From Fibrivirga algicola (GTDB lineage Bacteria; Bacteroidota; Bacteroidia; Cytophagales; Spirosomataceae), in contig NZ_WAEL01000001.1 in NCBI RefSeq assembly GCF_011742925.1, positions 248,001 to 312,000 of the forward strand: a DNA stretch of 64,000 nt. The letters are read 5' to 3'. Made by a program: the position numbers and the translations under genes. The stretch's first letter is position 1. Every line of letters starts with the position of its first letter. The notes under the pieces were generated by a model. It saw only the letters and a program-made list of their open reading frames with translations, searched no databases and was not told the DNA's origin. Positions 18,650-29,525 of this stretch are shown here, in pieces.

Positions 18650-20140
18650 ATGCTCAATCTGAAGCAGTTCGAAATTTGGTTCGTTACTGGTAGCCAACAT
18701 TTATATGGGGAAGAAACCCTGCGGCAGGTAGATGCCCATTCGCAGGTTATCGCCCAATTCCTCGATAACGCCGCCGCTATGCCGGTGCGGGTGGTGTTCA
18801 AGCCGGTGGTGAAAACGCCCGACGAGATTTACGCCATTTGTCAGCAGGCCAACGTGGCGCCAAACTGCGTGGGTATTGTGACCTGGATGCATACGTTCTC
18901 GCCCGCCAAAATGTGGATTCGGGGGCTGAACATTCTGAAAAAGCCGTTGCTGCATCTGCATACGCAATTCAACCGCGATATACCCTGGGGCGATATCGAT
19001 ATGGATTTCATGAACCTCAACCAGTCGGCACATGGCGACCGGGAGTTTGGGTTCATCATGTCGCGTATGCGGTTAAATCGCAAGATCGTGGTTGGTTTCT
19101 GGCAGGAAGAGGCCGTGATTCAGAAAATCGGGTCATGGGCGCGGGTAGCTGTAGGTGCGCACGAGCTGAAGACGCTGAAAGTCGTTCGTTTCGGCGACAA
19201 TATGCGGCAGGTGGCCGTAACGGATGGCGATAAAGTGGCCGCCGAAATGACCTTTGGTATGTCGGTGAACACGCATGGCATCGGCGATCTGGTAGCGGTG
19301 ATCAACCAGGTGACCGACGCGGATATTGATCAGTTGGTGACAGACTATGCCGATAGCTACACGTTGATGAACTCGCTGCTGAAAGGGGGCGAGCAGCACA
19401 GCTCGTTGCGTGATGCTGCCAAAATTGAAATTGGTCTGCGCGCGTTTATGCAAGACGGTGGTTTCGGTGCTTTTAGCGACACCTTTGAAGATTTGCATGG
19501 CATGGGTCAGTTGCCGGGTATTGCGGCGCAACGGCTAATGGCCGAAGGCTACGGCTTTGCGGGCGAGGGAGACTGGAAAACCGCGGCGATGGTGCGCGTG
19601 ATGAAAGTGATGGCGGCCGGATTGTCGGGCGGTAACTCGTTCATGGAAGACTACACTTACCATTTCGATCCATCAAATCCGCTGGTATTAGGCTCGCACA
19701 TGCTCGAGATATGCCCCAGCATCGCGGACGGTAAGCCAACCTGCGAGATTCACCCGCTGGGTATTGGTGGTAAAGCCGATCCTGTCCGCCTGGTGTTCAA
19801 CGCCCCGGCTGGCCCGGCCATCAACGTGTCGCTAATTGATATGGGTAACCGGTTCCGGCTGCTGGTTAACGAAGTAGATGCTGTTGCCGTAACCGAAGCG
19901 TTGCCTAAACTGCCCGTTGCCCGTGCGCTCTGGAAACCCAAGCCGGATATGGCCACGGGTTGTGCGGCCTGGATTCTAGCTGGTGGTGCGCACCATACTG
20001 TGTACAGCCAGAACCTGAACACTGACCAGATCGAAGATTTCGCCGACATCTTCGGTGTTGAACTCGTCGTGATCGACGGCGACACAAACCTGCGTCAACT
20101 GAAAAACGAACTCCGCTGGAGCGAAAGCTATTACCGGTAG
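18650..20140 (+). CDS. araA: L-arabinose isomerase
   Basis: 496-residue enzyme converting L-arabinose to L-ribulose, first step of the pathway; manganese-dependent hexamer in other bacteria. The start [20 protein letters not shown] is the canonical AraA N-terminus, followed by [12 protein letters not shown] and [10 protein letters not shown]. The metal and catalytic region shows [28 protein letters not shown] and GSHMLEICP. Full length. The stop is followed after only 7 nt by a perfect 66-bp inverted repeat, and the next gene starts beyond it. Confidence 0.98.
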   Translation: MLNLKQFEIWFVTGSQHLYGEETLRQVDAHSQVIAQFLDNAAAMPVRVVFKPVVKTPDEIYAICQQANVAPNCVGIVTWMHTFSPAKMWIRGLNILKKPLLHLHTQFNRDIPWGDIDMDFMNLNQSAHGDREFGFIMSRMRLNRKIVVGFWQEEAVIQKIGSWARVAVGAHELKTLKVVRFGDNMRQVAVTDGDKVAAEMTFGMSVNTHGIGDLVAVINQVTDADIDQLVTDYADSYTLMNSLLKGGEQHSSLRDAAKIEIGLRAFMQDGGFGAFSDTFEDLHGMGQLPGIAAQRLMAEGYGFAGEGDWKTAAMVRVMKVMAAGLSGGNSFMEDYTYHFDPSNPLVLGSHMLEICPSIADGKPTCEIHPLGIGGKADPVRLVFNAPAGPAINVSLIDMGNRFRLLVNEVDAVAVTEALPKLPVARALWKPKPDMATGCAAWILAGGAHHTVYSQNLNTDQIEDFADIFGVELVVIDGDTNLRQLKNELRWSESYYR

Positions 20141-20147
20141 GTACGTT

Positions 20148-20213
20148 GCGGGTTGTTTGTTGTCTTGGCGTAACCCCCTCAAGGGGGTTACGCCAAGACA
20201 ACAAACAACCCGC
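20148..20213. repeat. Perfect 32-bp inverted repeat with 2-nt spacer between araA and GH51
   Basis: Arms 20148-20179 and 20182-20213 are exact reverse complements separated by CA. The hairpin begins 8 nt after the araA stop and ends 15 nt before the GH51 start. No T-tract follows. A fold this strong should slow or stop transcription or trap the 3' end of araA mRNA, yet the next gene has no room for its own promoter except inside the repeat. Confidence 0.95.
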
Positions 20214-20228
20214 TCTCCAAAATCTCTC

Positions 20229-21770
<1,542 letters not shown>

Positions 21771-21883
21771 ACAAAGGGAGAAGGGAGGAACGGTGAAACG
21801 GGGTTGCTTTCGCACGGTAAGCTACGCGTGCAACTGATTTCTTTTCTCTTTTTCCCTTTTCCCGTACCTCCTTTTCTACCCCT

Positions 21884-22582
21884 ATGTATAAGTCCCTACA
21901 GGAAGAATGCTACGAGGCCAATATGCAGCTGCCGAAGCTAGGTCTGGTGCTCTTCACCTTTGGCAATGTCAGCGCGGTCGATCGTGACCGAGCGGTGTTC
22001 GCCATCAAGCCAAGCGGCGTCGATTACGCCAAACTAACGCCCGCCGACATCGTCATCTGCGATTACGAGGCGAAGGTGGTGGCAGGTACGTTTCGCCCGT
22101 CGTCGGATACCAAAACCCACGCGTTGCTTTACAAAACCTGGGGCGATATCGGTGGCATTGTGCATACGCACAGCACTCATGCCGTTGCCTGGGCGCAAGC
22201 CGGTATGGACATTCCAATCTTTGGAACTACGCACGCCGACCACACGCACCAAGATATCCCCTGCGCCCCCGCCTTAACCGACGAGATGATTCAGGGTGAT
22301 TATGAGCATGAAACGGGCAATCAGATTTTTGGTGTTTTTGCCGAAAAAGGGTTGAACCACAAGGAGATGGAAATGGTGCTGTTGCAGAACCATGGCCCGT
22401 TTACCTGGGGGAAAACCGCCGAAAAAGCCGTATACAACGCCGCCGTGCTGGAAGAGCTAGCTCGTATGGCGTACCTCACGCTCCAGATCAACCCGAACAC
22501 GCCCCGCCTGAAAGACACCCTTCGCATGAAGCACTACGAGCGCAAGCACGGCGTGAATGCGTATTACGGTCAGGGTTGCTAG
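21884..22582 (+). CDS. araD: L-ribulose-5-phosphate 4-epimerase
   Basis: 232-residue class II aldolase-fold enzyme that converts L-ribulose-5-phosphate to D-xylulose-5-phosphate, the link to the pentose phosphate pathway. Zinc ligands are visible in VHTHSTHAVAW (about residues 95-97) and LLQNHGPFTWG; GNVSAVDRD and KPSGVDY bind the phosphate; the catalytic Asp region is THADHTH. Length and motifs match AraD closely. Last gene of the arabinose locus; a long inverted repeat follows and the next gene is convergent. Confidence 0.96.
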   Translation: MYKSLQEECYEANMQLPKLGLVLFTFGNVSAVDRDRAVFAIKPSGVDYAKLTPADIVICDYEAKVVAGTFRPSSDTKTHALLYKTWGDIGGIVHTHSTHAVAWAQAGMDIPIFGTTHADHTHQDIPCAPALTDEMIQGDYEHETGNQIFGVFAEKGLNHKEMEMVLLQNHGPFTWGKTAEKAVYNAAVLEELARMAYLTLQINPNTPRLKDTLRMKHYERKHGVNAYYGQGC

Positions 22583-22611
22583 GTTGGCAGATGAGGTAGT
22601 TGGATAATTTG

Positions 22612-22688
22612 GGTACTTGCTTCTCGAGGTAAGGCCTTCAACTAGGCGTTACAGATAGGATCAGGCCCTACCTCGAGAAGCAAGCACC
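22612..22688. terminator. Long inverted repeat after araD, probable two-way terminator
   Basis: Arms 22612-22637 and 22663-22688 pair over 26 bp with two mismatches (core TTGCTTCTCGAGGTA) around a 25-nt loop. It lies between convergent genes, 30 nt after the araD stop and 6 nt from the SnoaL gene stop. No T-tract. The arm start is related to the TTGCTTCGCGC repeats. Confidence 0.75.
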
Positions 22689-22693
22689 TTCCA

Positions 22694-23050
22694 CTACAGC
22701 TCAATTCGCTCAATATCCATCCGGCGAATCAAGCCGTTTTCGATTTGGTAGATGTGATAGACAGTCTCATCAATAAGCGTTGCGCCGTTTAAGTCTTTAA
22801 TGAACTGATGAACTTCCGTGCGCACCCGGCCGTCGCTATCGACTGTAAAGGATAGCGGCTCAACGTGCGGGTTGATGAGCCCCCACTGCCTGGTCCAGTA
22901 ATCCCGGATTTCCTGATGGCCGTGCACAAAGCCACCTTCCATGCCATTTGACCAGTCAACATCAGGGTGCATCAAGGCTAACGCACCGTCGATAGTGCGT
23001 TGATTGAAATTTAGGTAAGCCTCGTTCAGGAGTTGTTCGTGTGCATTCAT
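22694..23050 (-). CDS. SnoaL/NTF2-like protein
   Basis: 118-residue protein of the NTF2-like cone fold: MNAHEQLLNEAYLNFNQRTIDGALALM, then WSNGMEGG, GHQEIRDYWTRQW and a C-terminal beta sheet ending RRMDIERIEL. Such proteins include isomerases, cyclases and many of unknown role. I start at the second Met (23050) because the first 13 residues of the longer frame do not look like the fold. No signal peptide. Convergent with araD and not part of that locus. Confidence 0.75.
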   Translation of the reverse strand: MNAHEQLLNEAYLNFNQRTIDGALALMHPDVDWSNGMEGGFVHGHQEIRDYWTRQWGLINPHVEPLSFTVDSDGRVRTEVHQFIKDLNGATLIDETVYHIYQIENGLIRRMDIERIEL

Positions 23051-23213
23051 TTGATTGACTTCGCTGGAAACGGTTATAGTGAAGCCCAAAAATCCAGTGA
23101 ATCAGACACATTGCTTGTCAGCGTAAATTGAGATTTTATCAGTTTAGGTTATTTCTGGCGTGGCAACGGAATCGCTTGTTTAGTGGTCTACTTCAAAAGC
23201 AACTAAATGACCT

Positions 23214-23957
23214 ATGAAGAACAGCTACACGCTTCTTCTTTTGTTGATTACTGCCTCTACGTTGGTAGCCCAAACACCAATACGTACCCAGGTATACGTG
23301 CGGGCGGGGATAGGCGCTAGCCAGATGAGTTCAACTGGACAGGGCGTAGTTGCGCTGAGCCAGCAATTTCAATATGAAACAGACTTGCTGCTAACGGGAA
23401 CCGGCAATGCCTTAATAACACCTAATGTGGGTGCGGGGTTGTCAATTGATGTGAGCAAGCATTTTACCATTGGTGCTGAATTAAACTTGGAGCAAAAAGG
23501 CGCACGGGCTACTACAGATAGGCTTGTTACCTATTGCACTAGTGGTAATTGTGGAATTATTTATCACCCTCCAACGTCGATTTCTGCCATCGGTCAGGCT
23601 ACCGCACGCTTAACGTACCTTACCTTACCCATATTGGTCAGTTACCGCTTAGGTAAGATCTCATTATTGGGCGGGCCGTATCTGAGCCTGAAACTGGTCG
23701 AGCACCAGAAGGGTAATTACCAGCTTTTAATCAACAATGCGTACACTTCCATCACTTATTTTGACCTACAGTCCAGCCAGTTCAACACGTTTGACTTTGG
23801 GCTTACTACGGGACTTGCCTATGCGCTGACTCATCGTATTGGGGTTGACCTCCGCTATAGCCAAAGTCTGGTGCGATCTGCCTCCAGCAATAATGTGCTT
23901 CTGTCATCGCTTAATCAAACGGCACGATTGAGCATGCACTATGCTATAAAAAGATGA
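23214..23957 (+). CDS. PorT-like outer-membrane beta-barrel protein
   Basis: 247-residue protein with a signal peptide (MKNSYTLLLLLITASTLVAQ) and alternating hydrophobic strands typical of the Bacteroidota outer-membrane beta-barrel family (PorT/OMP_b-brl). Strand-like segments include VYVRAGIGASQM, GAGLSIDVSKHFTIGAELN and RIGVDLRYSQSL. Two Cys (YCTSGNC) near residue 108 may form a loop disulphide. It stands alone with its own upstream gap. Function unknown beyond a barrel fold. Confidence 0.75.
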   Translation: MKNSYTLLLLLITASTLVAQTPIRTQVYVRAGIGASQMSSTGQGVVALSQQFQYETDLLLTGTGNALITPNVGAGLSIDVSKHFTIGAELNLEQKGARATTDRLVTYCTSGNCGIIYHPPTSISAIGQATARLTYLTLPILVSYRLGKISLLGGPYLSLKLVEHQKGNYQLLINNAYTSITYFDLQSSQFNTFDFGLTTGLAYALTHRIGVDLRYSQSLVRSASSNNVLLSSLNQTARLSMHYAIKR

Positions 23958-24005
23958 CAGGGAGTGTTTTGAGGTCTTACAAGGGCTTGCCGCATTTTTG
24001 AAAAT

Positions 24006-24953
24006 TTATAGGCTTGGTTCTCTTAACGCCGCTACTGTTTCTTTCACCGCCGCAGCGTTGGTGGTGGGTACGTAGTTAAAGGCCGTATTGAATTTAGCGG
24101 AGTCGAAGAAGTAGTCACGGTCGTATTGGTAGCGCATTTCGTGCATCTCCTTCAAGACCGGAACAAAGAGCCCCAGGGCCAGCATGCCCCAGCCGGGCAA
24201 TACCTGAACGCCTGCTGGTGCATTCGATGTGGGCATTTCCTGGGCAAACAGGTTGGCCCATTCCCGGCCGGTAGGTGGGGTTGGGTCGACAGGGAGGTTC
24301 CAGATTTGGTTGTAGGCCGACGGGGTGTTGCCGAGCATGGCGGTGCCGAGTCCTAGGTCGGGGGTGTAACCGGTTGAATGAATCCGGTCGGCATCGCAGA
24401 ACCACTGCGCTTTTTTGCCTTTCACCAAGTTATCATAAATCAGGTTCATGGTAATGCTGGTCTGGCGGCTGGTTGGTCCGAAAAAGTCAGGCGCGCGGGC
24501 AATGATGGCGTCGATTTTTCCTGTTTCAACGGCTTCCAGAATGTGCCGGTCCACGGCAGCGCGAACCTCGCCTTTTTTGCTGCACGGGCTCATTGGCGAC
24601 GTTTCGGTAATGTGTCTTACATTGTCGCCCCCGATGGCGTAAATATTGTCGAAGAAGACTAGTTTAGCCTGATGCTCAGTGCAGGCGTTGACTACATTTT
24701 TTATGAGTGCCGGCCACTTCTCCTGCCAAATGTTGGTTTTGTAATCGAACCCGATCGTCACGTACACGACCTGACTGCCAGCCACGGCCTTCATCACCTG
24801 CGCCGGGTCGTCGAGGTTGGCTGGAAACAGCGTATCGGTGTCGTTGACTTTCCTGGGCGTTCGACTAACAAGCCGGATGGTGTCTGTATAGGTGGTGAGG
24901 GCTTTAGCTACTTCGATGCCGATAGCACCGCCTGCACCCAGAATAGTTTGCAT
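24006..24953 (-). CDS. NAD(P)-binding Rossmann-fold protein (NAD-dependent epimerase family)
   Basis: 315-residue extended short-chain dehydrogenase-like protein. The N-terminus MQTILGAGGAIGIEVAKAL has the dinucleotide-binding GxxGxxG. KLVFFDNIYAIGG and ARAPDFFGP follow as in epimerase/NmrA-type proteins, but the YxxxK catalytic pair is not clear. Substrate unknown. No signal peptide. It is convergent with the barrel gene and shares no obvious link with it. Confidence 0.8.
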   Translation of the reverse strand: MQTILGAGGAIGIEVAKALTTYTDTIRLVSRTPRKVNDTDTLFPANLDDPAQVMKAVAGSQVVYVTIGFDYKTNIWQEKWPALIKNVVNACTEHQAKLVFFDNIYAIGGDNVRHITETSPMSPCSKKGEVRAAVDRHILEAVETGKIDAIIARAPDFFGPTSRQTSITMNLIYDNLVKGKKAQWFCDADRIHSTGYTPDLGLGTAMLGNTPSAYNQIWNLPVDPTPPTGREWANLFAQEMPTSNAPAGVQVLPGWGMLALGLFVPVLKEMHEMRYQYDRDYFFDSAKFNTAFNYVPTTNAAAVKETVAALREPSL

Positions 24954-25080
24954 AGACCTGCGAGTTTAGGTACGTACATAGTTGATTTATAGGGGCGTAC
25001 GGATTGCAAGCTATGCAAAGTCTGCGTTATGGCCGTTATGACAACTGCGATGAAAACCGTTTTTTATTGATTTACTTTTT

Positions 25081-25368
25081 ATGACGCTCGATCAATTTAC
25101 CGCCACATTGCAGGACAAGACACCACCTGCCGATTTAAACCCAATCCTGACCGCACTCTGGCATGATGCCCGGGGCGAATGGGCCGCTGCTCACAATATT
25201 GCTCAACTGAAAGAAGGGACGCCTTCCTACGACCATTTACACGCGTATCTGCACCGAAAAGAAGGCGATTCATTCAATGCCGGTTACTGGTACCGCCGCG
25301 CGGGCAAACCCGTTTTTAAAGGACCGCTGAAAGACGAATGGCAGGAGTTGGTAGGTATGTATCTGTAG
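25081..25368 (+). CDS. Small conserved hypothetical protein, cytoplasmic
   Basis: 95 residues, no signal peptide or membrane segment. Begins MTLDQFTATLQDK, with helices rich in Trp, His and Tyr (LWHDARGEWAAAHNIAQ, YDHLHAYLHRKEGD, NAGYWYRRAGKPVF). The WHDARGEWxxAHxxAQ pattern looks like one of the small helical proteins conserved in Cytophagales. I do not know a function. It starts right after an AT-rich leader and codes in the same style as neighbours, so I consider it a real gene. Confidence 0.75.
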   Translation: MTLDQFTATLQDKTPPADLNPILTALWHDARGEWAAAHNIAQLKEGTPSYDHLHAYLHRKEGDSFNAGYWYRRAGKPVFKGPLKDEWQELVGMYL

Positions 25369-25702
25369 AAATATCTAGACGAAAGCGGCTGTGATGTAAC
25401 GTGAGCCTTTTGCCTCCTTGGGGCTCGACAGCGTAGCGTCGGTAGAGAAAAGTTAGTTATTGCCGCATTCCAACGTGCCATAGGTACACGACAGTCACAT
25501 ACCTATGGCACGCTGCTAAACTACGGGAGCATAGTAGGTACCCGTTAAAGCAGAGCAGCAAGGGATAGCAGCTTATGGCAATGCTCAAAAAGATAGGGTA
25601 TCATCTTTCGCCGGGTTTATCGTGTAGCGTGGCTCGATAAGGCTCACTAATACGAATGATAGTTTTCTTTCCAGTTTATTGATAGTCAGTAGTATACTTG
25701 AT
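25369..25702. other. Non-coding gap between small ORF and ald
   Basis: No open frame with coding character. Contains the inverted repeat at 25474-25512 and, at its right end, the ald terminator. The rest shows nothing recognisable. Confidence 0.6.
25474..25512. repeat. Perfect 13-bp inverted repeat
   Basis: CGTGCCATAGGTA (25474-25486) and TACCTATGGCACG (25500-25512) are exact reverse complements around a 13-nt loop. It lies 105 nt after the hypothetical gene, so it is a weak candidate for that gene's terminator. No T-tract. Confidence 0.75.
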
Positions 25703-25734
25703 AAAAAAAGGCCGCTCCCGGAAGGGAACGGCCT
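25703..25734 (-). terminator. Intrinsic terminator of ald
   Basis: On the minus strand the hairpin AGGCCG-TTCCC / GGGAG-CGGCCT with a GGAA-type loop is followed by seven T. It lies 28 nt past the ald stop. Textbook rho-independent form. Confidence 0.85.
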
Positions 25735-25761
25735 GCGTTCGTCGATGAATTAGTAATATCG

Positions 25762-26892
25762 TTAGTTCAGAACTTCTTCTGTCAGTAAATCGTCTACGCT
25801 GACCAGTGGCAGGCCCCATGCATCGGCCACGCCTTTGTACACCACCTTACCTTCTACCACGTTGAGGCCTACTTTCAGTTCTGCATTGTCGCGGCAAGCT
25901 TTCAACCAGCCTTTGTTGGCCAGTTGCAGCGCGTAGGGTAGAGTAGCGTTGGTCAGGGCCAGTGTGCTCGTGTAAGGCACGGCGCCGGGCATGTTGGCTA
26001 CGCAATAGTGCACCACGTCGTCAATGATAAACGTTGGATCTTCGTGAGTTGTGGGGCGACAAGTTTCGATACAACCACCCTGATCAACGGCTACGTCGAC
26101 CAGTACGGTGCCGGGACGCATCAGTTTCAGCATGTCGCGGGTGATCAGGTGCGGAGCTTTCGCACCGGGGATCAACACGGCACCAACAATCAAGTCAGAC
26201 GTTTTGATTTCTTCGCGGATGCTGTATTCGTTCGACATCATCGTGTCGACATTGGCGGGCATAACGTCGGCCAGGTAACGCAGTCGGGGTAGGCTAACAT
26301 CCATGATCGTTACGTGGGCACCCAAACCAGCTGCCATGCGGGCTGCTTGTGTACCAACAATGCCGCCGCCTAAAACAAGTACTTTAGCTGGTTTTACGCC
26401 CGGTACGCCGCCAAGCAGGATGCCGCGTCCTTTTTGTGGTTTCTCCAGGTATTTAGCGCCCTCCTGAATCGCCATCCGACCGGCTACTTCCGACATCGGT
26501 ACGAGCAGGGGCAGACTGCGATCTGTTTTCTCAACCGTTTCGTAGGCCAGACAAACAGCGCCTTTTTCGATCATCGCGTGTGTCAGTTCTTCCGACGAGG
26601 CGAAGTGGAAATAAGTGAACAGCAACTGGTTTTCCTTGATCAGTGGGTACTCCTGTGCAATTGGCTCCTTCACTTTGATGATCATCTCGGCAATACCGTA
26701 GACGTCTTCAATAGAAGGCAACATGGTAGCACCAGCGCCAATGTATTCTTCATCGCTGAAGCCGCTACCCTCCCCGGCATTAACCTGTACATAAACCGTA
26801 TGGCCATACTTACGCAGTTCGGCCACACCAGCAGGCGTTAAGGCCACGCGGTTCTCGTTGTTCTTGATCTCTTTAGGGACGCCAATTACCAT
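25762..26892 (-). CDS. ald: Alanine dehydrogenase
   Basis: 376-residue NAD-dependent enzyme that interconverts L-alanine and pyruvate plus ammonia. Canonical N-terminus MVIGVPKEIKNNENRVALTPAGV; substrate-binding IKVKEP (about residue 72-77) and FHFASSEELT; NAD-binding KVLVLGGGIVGTQAARMA; catalytic DVAVDQGGCIET. Length equals the usual 370 or so. Divergent from an Lrp/AsnC-type regulator with a 187-bp shared control region, an arrangement which in other bacteria goes with direct control of ald by that regulator (inference here). Confidence 0.97.
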   Translation of the reverse strand: MVIGVPKEIKNNENRVALTPAGVAELRKYGHTVYVQVNAGEGSGFSDEEYIGAGATMLPSIEDVYGIAEMIIKVKEPIAQEYPLIKENQLLFTYFHFASSEELTHAMIEKGAVCLAYETVEKTDRSLPLLVPMSEVAGRMAIQEGAKYLEKPQKGRGILLGGVPGVKPAKVLVLGGGIVGTQAARMAAGLGAHVTIMDVSLPRLRYLADVMPANVDTMMSNEYSIREEIKTSDLIVGAVLIPGAKAPHLITRDMLKLMRPGTVLVDVAVDQGGCIETCRPTTHEDPTFIIDDVVHYCVANMPGAVPYTSTLALTNATLPYALQLANKGWLKACRDNAELKVGLNVVEGKVVYKGVADAWGLPLVSVDDLLTEEVLN

Positions 26893-26930
26893 ACGTTTGG
26901 GGAGTTGAGAGTAGCTTGTTGAAGTACTTA

Positions 26931-26938
26931 CAAAGCTA
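26931..26938 (-). promoter_or_regulatory. Candidate -7 box of ald
   Basis: On the minus strand this reads TAGCTTTG, matching TAnnTTTG, 38 nt upstream of the ald start codon. The same octamer precedes susC2 and the PBP4 gene. No clear -33 element. Confidence 0.4.
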
Positions 26939-26970
26939 AAAAATCCACTACTGTTTTCTATTACTGTTCA

Positions 26971-26978
26971 TATATTTG
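26971..26978 (+). promoter_or_regulatory. Candidate -7 box of the Lrp/AsnC gene
   Basis: TATATTTG matches TAnnTTTG and lies about 100 nt before the regulator's start codon, in AT-rich DNA. The ald -7 box is 33 bp away on the other strand, so one bound regulator could affect both promoters. Confidence 0.3.
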
Positions 26979-27079
26979 GGAAATTAGTGTTAAATAAGGC
27001 TATATAGCAGGATATATTTCTTTTAGTCGCTGCTTTTTATCCTGTTGCCAATTCCTTTTTCCGTCCCCTCATTTTGCAT

Positions 27080-27538
27080 ATGGAACTCGACAAGATTGAC
27101 CGGGCTATACTGGCTCTGCTGCAAGCCGACGCACACCTGACTATTCAGGAAATAGGGCAGCGGATTAGTTTGTCGAAAACGCCCGTTCACGAACGAATTA
27201 AACGGCTGGAACGGGAAGGCGTTATTGACCGGTACGTGACGGTGCTCAATAAGAAGAAGATAGGTAATCCACTGGCGGTCTTCTGTCAGATCACCCTCGA
27301 TAAACAGACTGCCGATAATTTCGCGGACTTTGATCGGGCGGTACTGGAATTGCCCGAGGTACTCAGCTGTCATTTGGTCTCAGGTACGTTCGACTACCTG
27401 ATCCACGTAATTGTGCCCGACATGGACGCCTATAACCAGTTTTACCGCGAACGCCTGTCGGTGATTTCCGGCATTGTGCACATCAGCAGCTTCTTTGTAA
27501 TGGCTGAGGTAAAAAGCACCACTGCCATTCCAGTGTGA
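27080..27538 (+). CDS. Lrp/AsnC-family transcription regulator
   Basis: 152-residue feast/famine regulator. N-terminal helix-turn-helix (about 5-50: KIDRAILALLQADAHLTIQEIGQRI, then SKTPVHERIKRLEREGVID), then the RAM effector-binding domain (about 65-145: VFCQITLDKQ, LPEVLSCHLVSGTFDYLIHV, SSFFVMAEVK). The start is the ATG at 27080; a TTG two codons earlier is less likely. Divergent from ald, hence probably its amino-acid-responsive regulator (inference). Confidence 0.93.
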   Translation: MELDKIDRAILALLQADAHLTIQEIGQRISLSKTPVHERIKRLEREGVIDRYVTVLNKKKIGNPLAVFCQITLDKQTADNFADFDRAVLELPEVLSCHLVSGTFDYLIHVIVPDMDAYNQFYRERLSVISGIVHISSFFVMAEVKSTTAIPV

Positions 27539-27710
27539 AGAGGAATCTTTATTGGCTAATTTTTAGAATAGATATTATCCTATGGAGGAAATGGATCATT
27601 AGATAAATATCCTATATAGGTAGCACACTAGACAAAAGAGGTTGACGTAACTTGATGTAGTAAGCCTGTTGAACCAGGCTTGGTTACTCACGAACGTTAG
27701 TCATCTTTTC

Positions 27711-29423
27711 ATGAAACAATCTCCACGGTGGCTCCATGCCTTCTGGCTATTTATTGGCCTGTTTGTCTTTTTCGCGGCGTGTAAAAATACGCCGGATCCC
27801 GTTCCGACGCCTGCCGTGCCGACGATCGCGAGTATTGATCCAGCGACGGCTCCGGTTGGCAGCACGATTGCCATCAATGGTACTAACTTCAACACTACGC
27901 CCGGTAGCAATACCGTAACGATCGGTGGTGTTTCGGCCACTATCGTGTCTGCCTCGGCTACGCGGCTGGTTGTCACGGTTCCGCAGGGCGCACAAAATGG
28001 CCCTGTTTCGCTAACGGTTGGTGGGCAAACCACTCAGAGTACGACCACATTTACACTGGCTCCCAACCCATTGCGCCCCGTTGTGGAACTGCAGGGTACC
28101 CTGTTCAGAAACCGGACGTTATCGAAAGATACGGTGTACCTGCTACGGGGTTTCGTTTATGTGGCCGCCGATTATACTATGACCATCCAGGCGGGAACGG
28201 TCATAAAAGGGGCTGGGGCCGATGCTGACCCGCTTAATCAGGGCAATGCAGGTACGTTGGTGGTTGAACGCCGGGGTAAGCTCATTGCCAACGGTACAGC
28301 TAGTGAGCCCATCGTTTTTACGTCCAACAAACCCGCTGGTCAGCGTTTCCCCGGCGATTGGGGCGGTGTTGTGCTCGTGGGCAAATCGCCGACCAACCGG
28401 CCCGGAACAACGACCTACGCGGGTGGTATTCGGGGGACTGCCGAGACCTATTCGGAGCCGGAGGACAACAGCGGTTCACTTCAGTATGTGCGCATCGAGT
28501 ATGCCGGAACGGGACAGCGCGGTACACCAACGGGTAAACTGGCCGGTCTTACGCTGATTGGCGTTGGCACGGGCACGGTATTGAATCACATTCAGGTGAC
28601 GCAGAGCAGCGGCGATTCCTTTGGCTGGTTCGGCGGCGGGGTGCAGGCCAAATACCTGGTCTCTAACCGCGCCACCGACGACGACTGGAGCACCGATTGG
28701 GGCTACACGGGGCAGGTGCAGTTTGGTGTGGCCCTGCGCGATGCCAACGTGGCCGATCCATCGGGTAGCAATGCCTTTGAATCGCAGAACTATGATCCGG
28801 GCGAAAACGCCGATGGTACGCCTCTGACGCGCCTGAATGGGCTGCCACAAACGGCACCGGTGTTTGCTAACATGAGTAACTTTGCCGCTGCTACCACGCC
28901 CACAGCCATAACGGCTGCTTCGCCGGTGCTAGGCTACTACCAGTCGGGTATTTACCTGCGTCGCAATACGGCTATCAGCATTTACAACTCGCTGATTTAC
29001 GGCTATCCGGAAGGCGTTCGGCTGGAAGGTACACTGACCGGGCTGGGTGCCAGCCTCACGAGCGGTGCCATTGACCTGCGGGGTAATGTCTTTGCCAATA
29101 CGCTGACGCCTGTTGCAGGTGGTGGTGCTGTTACCGATGCCGTGGCGAACACGTACCTGACGGCAGCTACCCGGTCGAACCAGCTCATCAGCTCGGGCGA
29201 TATTGGTTCGCTGATGCTTAACGGAGCAAACTTCAACGCCACGACGCCCAACTTCCTGCCACAAACCGGTTCTACGCTGCTGGGTGGGGCCGTAACGGGT
29301 GGTAAACTAACTGGTTCGTTCTTCACACAAACCACGTACCGCGGTGCGTTCGGCACCGATAACTGGATCGCGGGCTGGACAAACTTCAACCCACAAAATA
29401 CAGACTACGATCGTAAGCCATAA
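27711..29423 (+). CDS. TIG-domain lipoprotein with beta-helix-like region
   Basis: 570-residue surface lipoprotein of unknown role. Starting at 27711 gives MKQSPRWLHAFWLFIGLFVFFAAC, with Cys24 as the lipidation site; the longer frame starts at TTG. After a Pro-rich spacer comes one IPT/TIG immunoglobulin-like domain (about 38-118, PTIASIDPATAPVGSTIAIN). The rest (about 125-560) has Gly-rich repeated strands such as MTIQAGTVIKGAG, GKLIANGTASEPIVFTS and WGGVVLVG, which suggest a right-handed beta-helix as seen in many large Bacteroidota surface proteins. No SusC/SusD is beside it. Monocistronic, closed by a clear terminator. Confidence 0.8.
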   Translation: MKQSPRWLHAFWLFIGLFVFFAACKNTPDPVPTPAVPTIASIDPATAPVGSTIAINGTNFNTTPGSNTVTIGGVSATIVSASATRLVVTVPQGAQNGPVSLTVGGQTTQSTTTFTLAPNPLRPVVELQGTLFRNRTLSKDTVYLLRGFVYVAADYTMTIQAGTVIKGAGADADPLNQGNAGTLVVERRGKLIANGTASEPIVFTSNKPAGQRFPGDWGGVVLVGKSPTNRPGTTTYAGGIRGTAETYSEPEDNSGSLQYVRIEYAGTGQRGTPTGKLAGLTLIGVGTGTVLNHIQVTQSSGDSFGWFGGGVQAKYLVSNRATDDDWSTDWGYTGQVQFGVALRDANVADPSGSNAFESQNYDPGENADGTPLTRLNGLPQTAPVFANMSNFAAATTPTAITAASPVLGYYQSGIYLRRNTAISIYNSLIYGYPEGVRLEGTLTGLGASLTSGAIDLRGNVFANTLTPVAGGGAVTDAVANTYLTAATRSNQLISSGDIGSLMLNGANFNATTPNFLPQTGSTLLGGAVTGGKLTGSFFTQTTYRGAFGTDNWIAGWTNFNPQNTDYDRKP

Positions 29424-29438
29424 GGCTGGTTGTATTGA

Positions 29439-29480
29439 AAATAAAAAGGCTCTCTACGAAAGTGGAGAGCCTTTTTATTT
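29439..29480. terminator. Bidirectional intrinsic terminator
   Basis: Perfect 16-bp arms AAATAAAAAGGCTCTC (29439-29454) and complement (29465-29480), giving A- and T-tracts on both sides. Serves the TIG lipoprotein gene on + and the GH92 gene on -. Confidence 0.9.
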
Positions 29481-29525
29481 GTTGGCACTACTTCGTAGGG
29501 CCGCAAGCGAGAAGCAACAGCACGT

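Noticed and set aside
21771-21883. Purine/pyrimidine-rich gap before araD as a hairpin
   Set aside because: Arms (AAAGGGAGAAGGGAGG and the later pyrimidine run) pair only imperfectly; too weak to list as a feature.
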